DNA from: Hydrangea macrophylla
Taxonomy: Eukaryota; Streptophyta; Magnoliopsida; Cornales; Hydrangeaceae
Length of the DNA: 64,000 nucleotides
Assembly: GCA_033977485.1 (NCBI GenBank)
Contig: CM066994.1
Location: forward strand, 30,925,637-30,989,636
Direction of reading: 5' to 3'
How positions within the stretch are numbered: position 1 is the first letter of the stretch; each line of letters opens with the position of its first letter. The translations under genes and the position numbers were made by a program. Shown here one piece after another: positions 11,689 through 23,144 of this stretch. The notes under the pieces were generated by a model, which was given only the letters and a program-made list of their open reading frames with translations, did not search any database and was not told the DNA's origin.

Positions 11689-13844
11689 TCAGTCCTCTTC
11701 CTTTTCATCCTCCACCGGGCCGCCCAGAGTATACGTCGGCGAGGGCCTTCTACCGCCTCTGCACCTTGGCCTGGACCTCAATGAGCAAGCGTTACCTCTG
11801 CGATACTGCACACACAAAATGAAAATAGTCAGCCGTGACCCAATAAAAGTACAAAAATAGAATTGAGTCAGAAACCTACCAGGACGCCATCTGATTAGTG
11901 GCGAATTGCCGTACACCATCCATCTGTCAAAGGTAAAGCCTAGGATTAGAACCTTATGACCTTAAGAAGCACAAAATTAGAGACATACCATGTAGTCCCG
12001 CGTAACGACCAAAGACCATAGGCTAGCTGCCAAGGCGTGACCCTCCTCAGCATAACTCCAAGGCATATTGAGGACGCCTGCTGGCTGGGTAGGATACCCA
12101 TATATGACCCGTGGTACCTCCATAACCTGGGGAGAGCCATAAGCACCCAAAACATTGACGATCCAATCCCAGGGACGGATAGGGTCAGAGGCGGGAGGGG
12201 CCTACCTCCTATACAGCCTGCAAAACTGTAGGCACAAAACAAGTTAGGAGAAAGACGAGTCAAAAACATAAGTGACGAATAGAGACAAAAATGTAAAAAC
12301 TCACATCCAGGAGTGGAAGTTGGGCATCAGAAAGCGGCCACGGTAAGTCTCATAGCCAGCCTCAGAACGGAAATGGTCCCAAGCAGTAGTGCCAGCCAAA
12401 TCCGTCTGTAGAACGACACCAGATAGATCCTCAGCATCCATCAGGGGAGGATTATGAGAAACGTAGTACCTCGGGCCACCAATCACTTGCCGAGACACTC
12501 GCTCACCAAGATACTATTGCTTGCCATCAGTACTCTCCATCAGAAATCGGCGAGTAGCAAGAGGCTTAACCGCCTGAATCTTCTCAGGGGCAACATAGGA
12601 AACACTCTCCCAAGGTGTCCACTCAATGCTAAAAATAGTCAGCTCAGATAAGAAGTTCCTCAGAAGGATAATCCGGTGGTCCCCGCTCATGACCCCAACA
12701 ACATCCCTTCACCATCTCAAGCCCCGAGGGAACAAAGGTACGGGAGCCATGCCATCCTCATCCTCGCCTGACTCATCGAAATGAGAAGGAGCCAACATCT
12801 TCAGGTACTCGAAGCTCCAGAGCTGCATAGAGAAAGTAAAAAAATCAGAAACAGGGAAATCAAAAGCCAAAAGAAAGAGAGAAGTCACAGAATATACCTC
12901 CCAAGCTCGCTAGAACCCTTCGATCGATTTGATGTCCCCACGGGAAACCTCACCCATATGCTTATAAAGATGAGCTAGGGCGGCACCACAGTCATAAGAA
13001 GGAATCTCATTGATAGTTGCCAAACAGGAAAGGAGCCTCAAACTCACCCGGTCATTCCGCTTCGCAAAGATCTAATAGCCAAGGACATATAGAAGAAAGA
13101 CCCGCAATAATTGATGGTCATTGAGATTGTGCCTCCCCTTTCTATAGGTCCGATAAAGCCAGCCACAAGTGAACCGATGCCCCTCTAGATTCGGAGGAAC
13201 GACTCCGATCAGCGTTTCAATGGCCTCAGGATCAATCTCATTAAATTAGTCCAAGATCAGGCGCTTCCCGCCAACTCTCAAGACGGTAATCATGGAAAAT
13301 TTGAAGGGCGTCATCGTCATCTCACCGAACGAAAGATGAAAAGTATTGGTCGTGTCCCACCATCTCTCGGCAAGAGCATAAAAGTGTGCTAGGTCATTTA
13401 TGCTTCTCGAAACCAAGCGGACGAAGCCGCCGAACCCCGCCTCGTCAACCATTTACCAAACGACGGGCGATAGCTGGGTATACCACAAGAAAGCATGAGA
13501 AAGACTACTAATGCCATTCAATACCACCTCCAACATCTGCACGCATCAAAAATAACAAAAATGCGCACAAAATCACTATTCACAACTTGAAGTCCAACTT
13601 CGCAAAATCAACAAATTAGCACAAAACAAATTTCCAACGACCTCTAGGTACACACTACAGTTCACAAAACTTGCACAATGCACAAAAATAGTCCTGAACT
13701 ACTGAAAGTTTCACGTACCTGACTTGCTAGAGCCGCGGCGGAAAGATAACGTTGGGGATCTCGCAAAATCAACTCCAGAGGTTGGTTCTCGATCCTCACT
13801 CGTTCTTTGGCCTTCTTAGAGAGCCTCCTTGAGCTTGAAGCCAT
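11689..13844 (-). pseudogene. antisense plant-mobile-domain gene with predicted introns, in the Tat element
   Basis: Predicted exons (minus strand): 13844-13719 (ATG, 'SRRLSKKAKERVRIE'), 13536-12898, 12822-12305, 12225-11989, 11923-11880 and 11805-11689 (TGA). Every proposed intron starts GT and ends AG with a pyrimidine-rich acceptor. Exon 2 carries the plant mobile domain (aminotransferase-like): 'GFGGFVRLVSRSINDLAHFYALAERWW', 'TNTFHLSFGEMT', 'LRVGGKRL', then 'HRFTCGWLYRTYRKGRHN' and 'LRVFLLYVLGY'. It has four in-frame stops (before 'MVDEAGF', in 'LD*FNE', 'GY*IF' and 'GF*RAW'), so it is dead or nearly so. Exon 3 encodes 'WSFEYLKMLAP' and 'GPRYYVSHNPP'. The domain occurs in cellular MAIN-like proteins and in extra ORFs of Tat retrotransposons. 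Exon limits are inferred. Confidence 0.7.
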
Positions 13845-13859
13845 GGATTTACAAAGAAA

Positions 13860-14230
13860 TTGGAAGTTAGAACCAAACTTTCTTCTTCAAATTTGAAGAA
13901 AAATAAAACGACAATCAAAATTCCAATCGTGGGAAAAGATTACTCACCCGAGCATGCACAAGCTATTTTTTGGCAGGTTTTGGCTCCAAAAACACCCCAA
14001 ATGGCCAAGAGTGAGCTCAAAAAGCTCAAAAACTCAAGATGTACAACAATGGAGTCCGGCCACCCAGTGTCGCCGCGACACTGGCCAACTACCGCCGTGG
14101 CAGTGGCCAAGTGCTGCCATAGCACTACTTCCCATGGGCCCCCTTTGGCCCTGGTTCGCTCCGTTTCGGCCTATTTCAGCCCGTTTCTAGCCCCAATTAG
14201 CCCAATGGCCCATTTTAGTCAAGATTAATG
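13860..14230 (-). promoter_or_regulatory. probable 5' leader/promoter of the antisense gene
   Basis: This lies directly upstream of the antisense ATG at 13844. It contains a GC-rich island with the perfect hairpin CCAGTGTCG-CCG-CGACACTGG (14064-14084), related to the hairpin in the Tat LTRs. No TATA box is obvious. The small plus- and minus-strand ORFs here follow the GC-rich repeats and are not supported as genes. Confidence 0.4.
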
Positions 14231-15060
14231 AGGTTTTACCCCCAGCAGAATTGTTTTATCCCCAGCAGATTCAATTTATCCCTAGCCGATAGTTATAGAA
14301 AGATAACGACTCCCGGAGGCCCGAATAGGCTTTTCGGACCGACCATTGCAAGATTTGATCAACCGTGAGAGATTCGGATTTGAATCCTAGTTTTCGGTCA
14401 AGAGAAACAGTTAAGAGAGATTCTCAGTGAATCTAGATTATTTCCAGTAGATAAATATATAAAGGAACTGGCTCTCGAAAGCCCTAATCGGCTCTTTTGG
14501 ATCGAGCCTTGCAGAATTTGATCAACCGTGAGCGATTCAGAGATGGATCCTAATTCTCGGTCAGAAGAATTTGATCAATCGTGAGAGATTCAGGGAGATG
14601 GATCCTGGTTCTTAGTCAATAGTTAAGAGAGAATCCTAGAGAGCCCCATACCAGCAGAAGAAAACAGCGGCTCTCAGGAGCTTGAGTCGGCTTTTCGGAT
14701 GGGTCATTCACAAGAACCGGTCGACGATTAAAACATCGCCAACAGTCTAGAGATCCCGGCTTCTGGGGAAAGCATTGTCTATTCACAACCAAACTACTAT
14801 CGATTACCTTTATCGCCTGTCGATCGTCGTGAACTTCCCCACCCATCAGTTATCATGAGCTTCCTCACTTGTCAATCCTCGTGAACTTCCTCACTTATCA
14901 GCTATCATGAGCTTCCTCATCAGCTATCGCAAGCTTCCTCATTTATCAGATATTATGAGGTCCATCGCCTGTTCGTCATCTAGGGCCACCATATCCATCG
15001 CTTGACATCTTGGGTTTCTATGTCCGTCAGTTAATCTTCTACACTCCATTATCGATTATT
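14230..15060 (+). repeat. degenerate direct repeats in the Tat 3' untranslated region
   Basis: A unit of about 90-180 bp containing 'TTGATCAACCGTGAGAGATT' and 'GGATCCTAGTTCTCGGTCA' recurs near 14355, 14515 and 14562. Its 'GGCTTTTCGGA' part recurs near 14325, 14488 and 14690. From 14826 to 14970 a short repeat (CTATCATGAGCTTCCTCA, about 25-30 bp) occurs about five times. There is no coding potential. Confidence 0.6.
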
Positions 15061-15390
15061 GTCCTTAAGGACCCCGCACCCGATCCCATTCACTTGCAAA
15101 GCACACTTCTCAAAATTTAAGAAGTTTACCCCCGGGAGCCAGAGTCTTCAGAACCTTGGCACCCTTGCCTAAGTCAACCGCTGTACTAGAGACAAAACAC
15201 ATACACAACACAAGCCCACTCGAGGTGGCACACCCCACAGCACCAGCTCATGCTAGGATCAGAACACTAGACATGAAAGGACTCAGGACACAATTCACAT
15301 CACATCCATGGATTGCATATCATTCTCATAGCATAGCATCTTCCTGTTCTGATGTGCATTTGCATGTGTGGTTTTGTCCCTTGTTCGCCC

Positions 15391-15431
15391 GAACTACGTC
15401 TTGGTCTGATTCCCCTTGGGATACGTAGGCA
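15391..15431 (+). other. conserved Tat motif GAACTACG..CTGATTCC..GGGATACGTAGGCA
   Basis: This is a single copy of the core that is tandemly repeated at 9325-9800 and also present at 41868-41910. It lies about 170 bp upstream of the PPT. I recall similar sequence in Tat/Ogre elements of many plants; no function is known to me. Confidence 0.65.
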
Positions 15432-15588
15432 GCTCACGTAGAGTGCGACCAACACTGACCTCAGCATCATGTTTTTTATCCTTGCATCTTTTGCAATATT
15501 TTTATCCTAAATCTATAACCTCCAAAAGGTCTGTCACTTCAAAGCTTTGGCACTCGCTTGCAACATGCGTGCCTCGCAAGTTCATGCC

Positions 15589-15602
15589 AAAGAGGGACAA
15601 AC
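15589..15602 (+). promoter_or_regulatory. polypurine tract of the plus-strand Tat element
   Basis: The purine-rich AAAGAGGGACAAAC lies immediately before the TGTAGACACC start of the LTR, as expected for the plus-strand primer of reverse transcription. Confidence 0.7.
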
Positions 15603-18600
15603 TGTAGACACCCCATTTTATCGGCTATCCGATTTAGGAGACCCATAGCCTGGTGGTTCATAATGATTGAAAAAGACTCAAAAAGGACTCCTGGAAGTTA
15701 GTTCTATCACACAAAATGCTGAGAAAGTTGTACAAATGACCAAAATGACCCTAAAAGCCCAAACACTCCCATATTTGGACCAAAAGTTCTAGAAATAAGC
15801 TACGTTGTAAGAAAAGTAATAAAATAAGTTTTAAAGTAAAATCGGATGAAGACGTCAGCTCCCAGAAAGCCCGGAAGTTCCCGAAAAGTCCCCGTTGATC
15901 GGAATGACCCAAGTTTGACCAGGGTTTGACCGAAATCATCCGAATTCGCCTGAGAGTTCCGAGATTATTCTAGATCATATAAAAAGTACCAAACCAAGTT
16001 TTAAAAGAAAATTGAACAAAAACGTCAGCACTTGGGAGCTTCTAGAGGTTCCCAGAACTTCTTGGAGATCTATGGTTTGACCGATTTGACCTAAAAGTTG
16101 ACTTTGAAATCGGAGCACTGTATCGTCTTTCAAACTTTTTCATGAAAACTAGAGGTCAATAGCTTTCCAATGATATATAGCACACAATTTTTGGATTTAA
16201 AACGAATTTATTATGAATTTTTTAAGGTGAAAAAGGCGATCAAATCGACTTTTTTCACGAATACCGCAAAACTTTTCAAAGTGACCTATCTCCGAACTAT
16301 TTTTTTTTATGAAAATTAGACTCCATTACCTTCCCAACGGTATATCACAAGCTCAGTTTGGAGTTTGTAAGCATTTCTTGTGAATTTCGGATGAAATAGG
16401 CCTTTTCGCGAATACCGGAACCTCTGGGGGGCTTAAATGCAATAATCTGGGTGTTCGTGGCACTGCCCCACGGCAGCCGCGACACTCTCCCACAAACAGC
16501 TCCATTTTTGTAATTTATTTTGTGGCCCCAAATTGAATAATTGAAAGCCAAACGACGTTGTTTCTTGCTCATAGATGTTGGGACCAATAGGAGCACTTCT
16601 TAAATCCCAAAACCACCCCAAATTGGCCTATATAAACCCCCCTTGAAACCTCATTTTTGGGGTGGCAAATACAAGTTCTAGAGAAAGTTGTAGAGAGAGA
16701 TAGGGAGAGATAAGGCTTAGAAAAGAGAAAGAGAGCTTCCTCCCACTGATTTTCCATATAAAAGTGAGTTCCCAACCTTGTTTCACTTCATTACTCCTCT
16801 TACTTCACATTCAATGCATCCAACCACCATTTTTGTGAGTATTTATGATATTGAAAGCTACTTCCATGTCCAAATGTCACCAAATATGAGTGAAACACCA
16901 AGCTACAAGTCCAAAATCACATTGATTATCATCTATTCATTGCTATTTGCTTGCTTGTTTACATATGTTCATCTCGTCTTACCCCATTTCTTTTTTAGTT
17001 TTCTTATTTTACTTACTTGTTTATAATCATCTAGATGATGACATGGTGTTTGAGGTGAGTGAATCCTTATGGATAGTAGCTCTTGACATCAAAAACATGT
17101 TTGATAGATGATGATTCTAACTTCAATACTTCCCAAAAATTCTTGAAGTTATTTCCAAAATAAAACAATGCTTTCCAACAATCTTGGAGGTTCTTGATAT
17201 GAGTTTGATGTTGATATTCTAAGAGACTATAATTTCCATTTGGTGCTGGAAATACACCCTCAAAACCCCTATTTCAAAACCCCTCTTAAACCCCTCATTT
17301 TGATTTCAAGAAATAAAATATTTGTTTTCTCAAAATCTTCAAAACAGTGAGTTGTTCAAATCCAAAATGTCATTCTGAGTTCAATACTCAATGGGTGATT
17401 ACAAGGCCACTTGGAAAGTCTTCCTAACTCATTAAAGAACACCCATGATTTTTTGTTTGATTTAAAAACACTTGGAAGGGTTCCATTTTGACCCAAACAT
17501 TCCTTCCAGACATTCTGTTTTCTCTGTCACAGTAGCTCAGCTGACTTTCAACTTGTTTTCTAGAAAACTTTTTCAAAACGAGTGGTCCCAACTCATTTTT
17601 CCTTGAACTTCAGTGTCATAGGGAACGTTTTATATAATATGGGCCTCTAAATGTTTTGTTTTCATTTTCAAAGATATTTTTACATTTCGGTCGACAATAC
17701 GGATTCTGTTTCTAAGCAACCTCTCTTGTTCATATGATTTCTCTCAATCTGTAACTTCAATAATGATTTGGCTTTTTGATATGTGTTCTAGACACAATAG
17801 GGATGATCTCCATAAAAATGCATGAATTAAAAACATTTCTAACCTCACGTTTTCATTTTTACAAAATCAGCTCACTGTTCTGTCCACTATTCACAGCAAG
17901 GTTGTTTGACTTTCATTCTTTGATTAGATGTTCACATGCAATCCAAATTAGGCCATGTCTTAGGAAGTAGTTTATACTACATTTCTACATATCCTACAAT
18001 AACATTCTCTATGTATTCATGCATATTTAAGATTTCTAAATCACTTTAGCAAACTCATGAACACAAACACACTACTACTTTGCACATTCTAGGCTCATCC
18101 GTTGCATCCATACAAGATTTGGAGTTTTTGTGACTCCTAATCTAAGAAGATTATATGGAATGAACTTGATCACACGTTCATGCTCCCCCGATCAAATCTT
18201 CCTTTCTCATCTGTCCCGGGGATTGAGAAGTCTTCTTTTTCAAGAATTAACATGCATTATACTAGTTTGCTAAGCATATTTTTGATTTCTTTGATTATTT
18301 GTTTCAAGAACAATTCATATCCCCCTTTAGATTAGGAAAACTTGATTACTTGATATGTGATTAGACGATTTTTCCTAGGTTTGTTTGTGTGATCTTTCAC
18401 TTTTGCATTGTGTGATACTAGGCTTAGATCTTATGAATAATATCGTATCTTTTGATCTTCCATTTCAAGATTCTTATGCAATGTAATATGCCTATCATAA
18501 ATATTAACTGTCGAACCAAACATAGTATAAGATGATTATTTGGATACTAATTGAGGCTTTTCAAGAGACGGGGCGAGTTGAGGGTGTTTTAGTCGTGACA

Positions 18601-18841
18601 AAGGCTCCTTCCTCTCTCGTACCAAAACCCCGAGCCTAGTTCATTGGTTATGAAGGGCCGGTGTCCTTTATCCATTTGGGTGAGTCAAAATTAGGTTTCT
18701 TGGTTCCTTAAAGACCAAGTGGCGACTCTGTATCTATTTTTACAGACTTTCTTCTTCTTTTCTTCAAATAATTTCAAAACGAAAATCAATTCTGAAACCT
18801 CGGGAAAGTACGGGGGTGGACTCCCGGAGGCTGCGTGTCCA
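15603..18841 (+). repeat. 3' LTR of the plus-strand Tat element
   Basis: It starts TGTAGACACC directly after the PPT. It is the inverted homologue of 3994-7197 over about 3.1 kb. The end is placed at '..GGCTGCGTGTCCA' (18841); beyond this no primer-binding site follows, as expected for a 3' LTR. The end could instead be placed near 18717, before TGGCGACTCTG. It contains a TATA box (16628-16637) and a degraded GC-rich hairpin near 16450-16490. The divergence between this LTR and the minus-strand copy suggests they come from different insertions. Confidence 0.8.
16628..16637 (+). promoter_or_regulatory. TATA box of the plus-strand Tat LTR
   Basis: GGCCTATATAAACCCCC, identical over the core to the box in the inverted LTR copy. 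It marks the U3/R boundary, roughly 1.0 kb into the LTR. Confidence 0.7.
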
Positions 18842-19331
18842 CTGAAGAAGAGCCATATGTGGAAAGATGCAGCGCAAGCCAAGAGAGAAGACCGAGAAGA
18901 AGACACTACATACAACCAGAGCAAGAAAACAGGAGACCAAACAGTCGTCCACTCTCCACAATGGTACACTGGTAATGAAGCCTTAAAATCAGAGGGCAAT
19001 TTGGGTCATAGTAGAAATTCGTGCAGCTTTGAGCAAGCAGGTGTAAATGACCTGCTCTGTTAATTATCTCAAAATACTGAACACTGTTTGTCAATGCAAG
19101 AGGAGCAGATCAGATCATTAGTCAGAGGGGAACAAATGGCAGATCGCGTGCGAGTTGAGAGGGGTAGAGATCGGGCTTTGCAGAGACGACTCAGATCCAT
19201 GAAAGAAGAAAAAGATGATAGAGAAGACGATCAACTAAAGAAGTTGAAAGATAATAAGAAGTGCACACGCAGACTGAGAGACTGTGATACGTAGATAGAG
19301 AATGAAGCCGACGGACCGACAGATCACAGAC

Positions 19332-19401
<70 letters not shown>

Positions 19402-19560
19402 CAGGGGTATATTTAGAACTTCAAAAAATTTGAGCTGCTTAAGCTAGCTGGTCAAAATCACATGTTCTGTTATTATAAGATAGTAGATATATATATACAT
19501 ATATCTATACATATTTATTTTTTGAATGCTTTTCCATTAATTTTAAAATAATCCCCTATG
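18842..19560. other. flank between the Tat LTR and the next LTR fragment; (GA)n
   Basis: There is no convincing gene. The short ORFs at 18719-19063 and 19088-19294 (+) lack recognisable domains. A 67-bp (GA)n microsatellite occupies 19334-19400, and an AT-rich (TA)n stretch lies near 19488-19505. Confidence 0.5.
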
Positions 19561-19751
19561 CGCATTTCACACCCGAATTTCCCTGAACACTCTCTTTTTG
19601 CATTTTGTAATTTTTTGAGATCGAAGAGCCTTCCAAAGAGCCTGAATCATACTTAACTAGTCTTCAAATTCGCCGGACATTGTCGTCGTCGTCAGTTTTA
19701 GATGTAATCGTCCCCTGAATTCGATGGTTGGTCAAAATTGGGGTACCTACA
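19560..19751 (-). repeat. probable start of another Tat-like LTR, minus orientation
   Basis: Read on the minus strand from 19751 the sequence begins TGTAGGTACCCCAATTTTG, resembling the TGTAGACACCCCATTTT start of the Tat LTRs here. It abuts plus-strand chromovirus protease sequence at 19752, just as the minus-strand LTR abuts Tat pol at 7197/7198. Only the first couple of hundred bases look LTR-like; the left limit is a guess. Confidence 0.35.
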
Positions 19752-22620
19752 GTACGCTAACCTTAAATTAATAGTCAAGTAAAAAGCTTTGTTCGATACT
19801 GGTGCATCAAACTCGTTTATTGCAATTAGAATCGTACAACACTTAGGCTTAGTACCCAAACAATGGACGTAGCCCTAAAAGCTGCATCACCCCTTGGAGT
19901 GAGCGTTAAGTTGGGAAAAATATGCAAGGACTGCCCACTAAACTTGAAAGATCAGAATTTCCCCACTGATTTGATAGTTTGTTCAATGATGGAATTCGAC
20001 GTGATCTTAAGAATCGACTGGCATGCGAAACACCATGCCAAGTTAGATTGTGCTAGCAAATCAGTATATTTTTCAGTACCCGAAAGCCAACCTTTTAATT
20101 TCAAATACAATCCCTCGTGTGATGTTTCCTCACCAACTGCCTGGCCACCCTTGGAACCACGAGTGATGAAATCCCTATTGCACAAATCCCAGTAGCCTGA
20201 GATTTTGAAGACATTTTTCAGGAAGTTAAAGGGCTACCGCCCAAGAGAGATATCGACTTCTGCATTGAGTTGACACCAGGAACTTCGCCAATATCAAAAG
20301 TACCATACCGAATGGCTCCAATGGAAATGCAAGAACTAAAGATACAAGTGCAAGAACTTGAAGACCTCGGATTTGTTCGTCCGAGCACTTCACCATGGGG
20401 AGCACCGGTATTGTTTGTCAAGAAGAAAGATGGAGCGCTTTGACTCTATATTGACTACAGAGAATTGAACAAGGTTACAATCAAGAATCGGTACCCACTA
20501 CCGAGGATTAACGACCTATTCGATCAACTACAAGGAGCTACAACATTTTTGAAGATAGATCTACGATTCGGATACCATCAACTGCATGTTTGACCTGAGG
20601 ATGTATCCAAAATGACCTTTCAAATTAGAAGACACTATGAATTCCTGGTTATGCCTTTCGGACTGACCAATGCACCAGTGGTATTCATGGATCTAATGAA
20701 CTGGATCTTCAAGCCTTACCTAGATCAACTCATTATCGTGTTCATAGATGACATCCTTGTTTATTGTAAGATAAAGGTAGAACATGAAGGACATGTGAAG
20801 ACTGCATTTCAGACTCTACGAGACAACCACTTGTATGCAAAATTTAGTAAGTGCGAGTTCTGGTTAAAGGAAGTCAAATTTTTAGGACATGTTGTCTCAC
20901 AAGAAGGAATAGCAGTAGATTCATCAAAGATCGATGTTGTCTTAGATTGGAAAAGACCGACCACTGCAACAGAAGTCAGAAGTTTCCTTAGTCTAGCTAG
21001 ATACTACCGAAGATTCGTGAAAGGATTCTCCAAGATTGCAGCCCCTCTTACTGGATTAACCACAAAGAACCTGAATACGAATAGAATGACAAGCATAAAC
21101 GCGCATTCCAAGAGTTAAAAAAGAGATTAACCACGGCGCCAGTGCTTGCAATACCGAAGAGTGGTGAGCAGTTCACCATATACAGCGATGCATTACACCA
21201 AGGACTTGGATGTGTGCTTATGTAGGACCGAAGAGCGATAGCATATGGATCACGATAACTAAAACCACATGAGCTTAACTATCCTACACACGATCTTGAC
21301 CTATCTGCAATCGTCTTTACACTCAAGATTTGGAGACACTACCTCTACGGAGAGAAGTTCGATTTGTTTTCAGATCACAAGAGCCTGAGATACCTGTTCT
21401 CTCAGAAGGAATTGAACATGAGACAGCGACGCTAAATGGAATTGTTAAAGGACTATGACTTCACTCTATAATATCACCCTGGTAAAGCAAACGTTGTTGC
21501 TGTCACACTAAGACGTAAACCCGCAAGCTCATCATATCATCTCTCATGGTCAAAGAGTGGAAAACATTGAAGGCTTAAGCAGAATTTGATCTTCAGACTA
21601 CCGAATCAAGTGATGGACGACTCTTTGGATGTCTCGTAGTACAACCAACACTTATAAATCGTATCCTCGAAGCTCAAGGAAAGGACAAAGGACTTCGTCA
21701 ATGGTTTGAGAAAGCATCGACAAGGACCCCACCGAATGGGACATAAGAGCAGATGGAGGATTCAGATAACGCAACCGACTTTGTGTACCCGATGAGGACA
21801 ACCTAAAGAAAGATATATTGAATGAAGCGCACAAGTCAAGAATGACTGTTCATCCTGGAGGAGCAAAAATGTAGAAGGATTTGAAGAGAAACTTCTGGTG
21901 GGATGGAGAAGTAGTGGATTATGTATCCAAATGTATGACCTGCAAACAAGTCAAAGCTGAACACCAGAAGCTAGGAGGACTGTTACAACTACTACTAGTT
22001 CCCAGATGAAAATAGGAGTACATTACGATGGATTTTGTTGTAGGAATGCCAAGATCACAATAGAATCACGATGTTGTTTGGGTGATCGTGGATCGACTCA
22101 CCAAATCGTCTTATCTTATAGCATGACTTACCCGGTCAATAAATTGACCAGAATGTACATACACCGAAAGGACTTAGAATTCAGTGTTGGAGATCATGTA
22201 TTCCTAAAAGTGTCCCTGGTATGAGGTGTTGTCAGATTTGGACAAAAGAGATGAAAGCTTTCATCACGTTACATTGGACCGTTCAAAATTTTGGAACGCA
22301 TGGAAAATGTTTCCTATAGACTTGTACTGCCACCCAAGATGTGATGAGAGCATAACGTCTTTTATATCAGCATGATGAGGAGAGTTGTGCACGATCCGTC
22401 TCACAATATCAACTTCACGGATATCGCAGTGAATGGCAATGTGACTTACAATGAAAGACCAGTGAAGATTGTGGAACAAGGAGTTAAGAAGCTGAGGCCT
22501 AAGGAGATCCCTCTAGTGAAAGTCCAGTGGAAGCATCTGATGAGCGTGAAGCCTCTTGGGATCTAGAATTAGAAATGCGCAAAAAATTTCCTTCCTTGTT
22601 CAATGTATAGCTTTGATTTC
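19752..22620 (+). pseudogene. chromovirus (Tekay/Del-like) pol, 5'-truncated and decayed
   Basis: Order of domains: aspartic protease ('LFDTGASNSFIA' near 19790, then 'FDVILRIDW'); reverse transcriptase 20270-21090 ('[18 protein letters not shown]', 'FGLTNAP', catalytic 'FIDDI' at 20741-20755); RNase H about 21110-21520 ('IYSDALHQGLGCVLM'); integrase zinc region about 21800-21960 ('CMTCKQVKAEHQK'). The integrase core is largely deleted near 22140-22170, where 'NKLTRMYIHRK' jumps to 'DLEFSVGDHVFLKV', so the second Asp and the Glu are gone. The end is a chromodomain-type block ('TYNERPVKIVEQ', 'IPLVKVQWKHLMS'), which fits the Tekay clade. Gag is missing. Many stops and frameshifts show this copy is inert. 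Confidence 0.9.
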
Positions 22621-22635
22621 GAGGGTGAAATCTTT

Positions 22636-22651
22636 AATAGGAGGTGGATGA
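22636..22651 (+). promoter_or_regulatory. polypurine tract of the chromovirus
   Basis: AATAGGAGGTGGATGA immediately precedes TGTAATACCCGTAAAATTTC, the typical LTR start of this chromovirus clade. Confidence 0.8.
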
Positions 22652-23099
22652 TGTAATACCCGTAAAATTTCTAACATTAATAAAATGGGCTCCCGCATTT
22701 TGCTTCGTATTTCCAGAACCTTATATGAATTATGTGTGTTTATAAACTTATAAGCTTAAACAGTAGTTTAAAGACCCGGAGTGACGCTGTCACACAAACC
22801 TGTAAAATCTGTATAAAACTTGGACTGTATGGCACGTGGAACTAGACGAGCACAAGATCCCACAAATTAATGATGCAAGTACAAATACACCAAGTACACT
22901 CCCTCCTTAAACCACCGGACACCCACTCAAACCCTCCAATACCTCTCGATCACTAACCCTCTCCCCCAACCGTTGGCTCATCCCCCATCAAATCAAATCC
23001 CTTTCACATCCCTCCCATCTATTCATGTAGATCTGCATATCTGTGCGTGGTTATACCATGTGTGTATATAATGTATGTATGGTCTTTGAGAGAGAACCA

Positions 23100-23144
<45 letters not shown>

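Noticed and set aside
18720..18730. TGGCGACTCTG as a PBS after the plus-strand Tat LTR (and at 4017-4027 in the inverted copy)
   Set aside because: It resembles the tRNA-Arg-type PBS of Ogre, but the same phrase also occurs before the LTR end of the third Tat LTR (42222). The sequence after it continues as LTR-like DNA, and a PBS after a 3' LTR would be unexpected. I kept it inside the LTR but note the alternative end at about 18717.
18719..19294. Plus-strand ORFs of 114 and 68 codons with charged sequence after the Tat LTR
   Set aside because: No recognisable domain; one begins inside the LTR, and the second ends just upstream of the (GA)n run.
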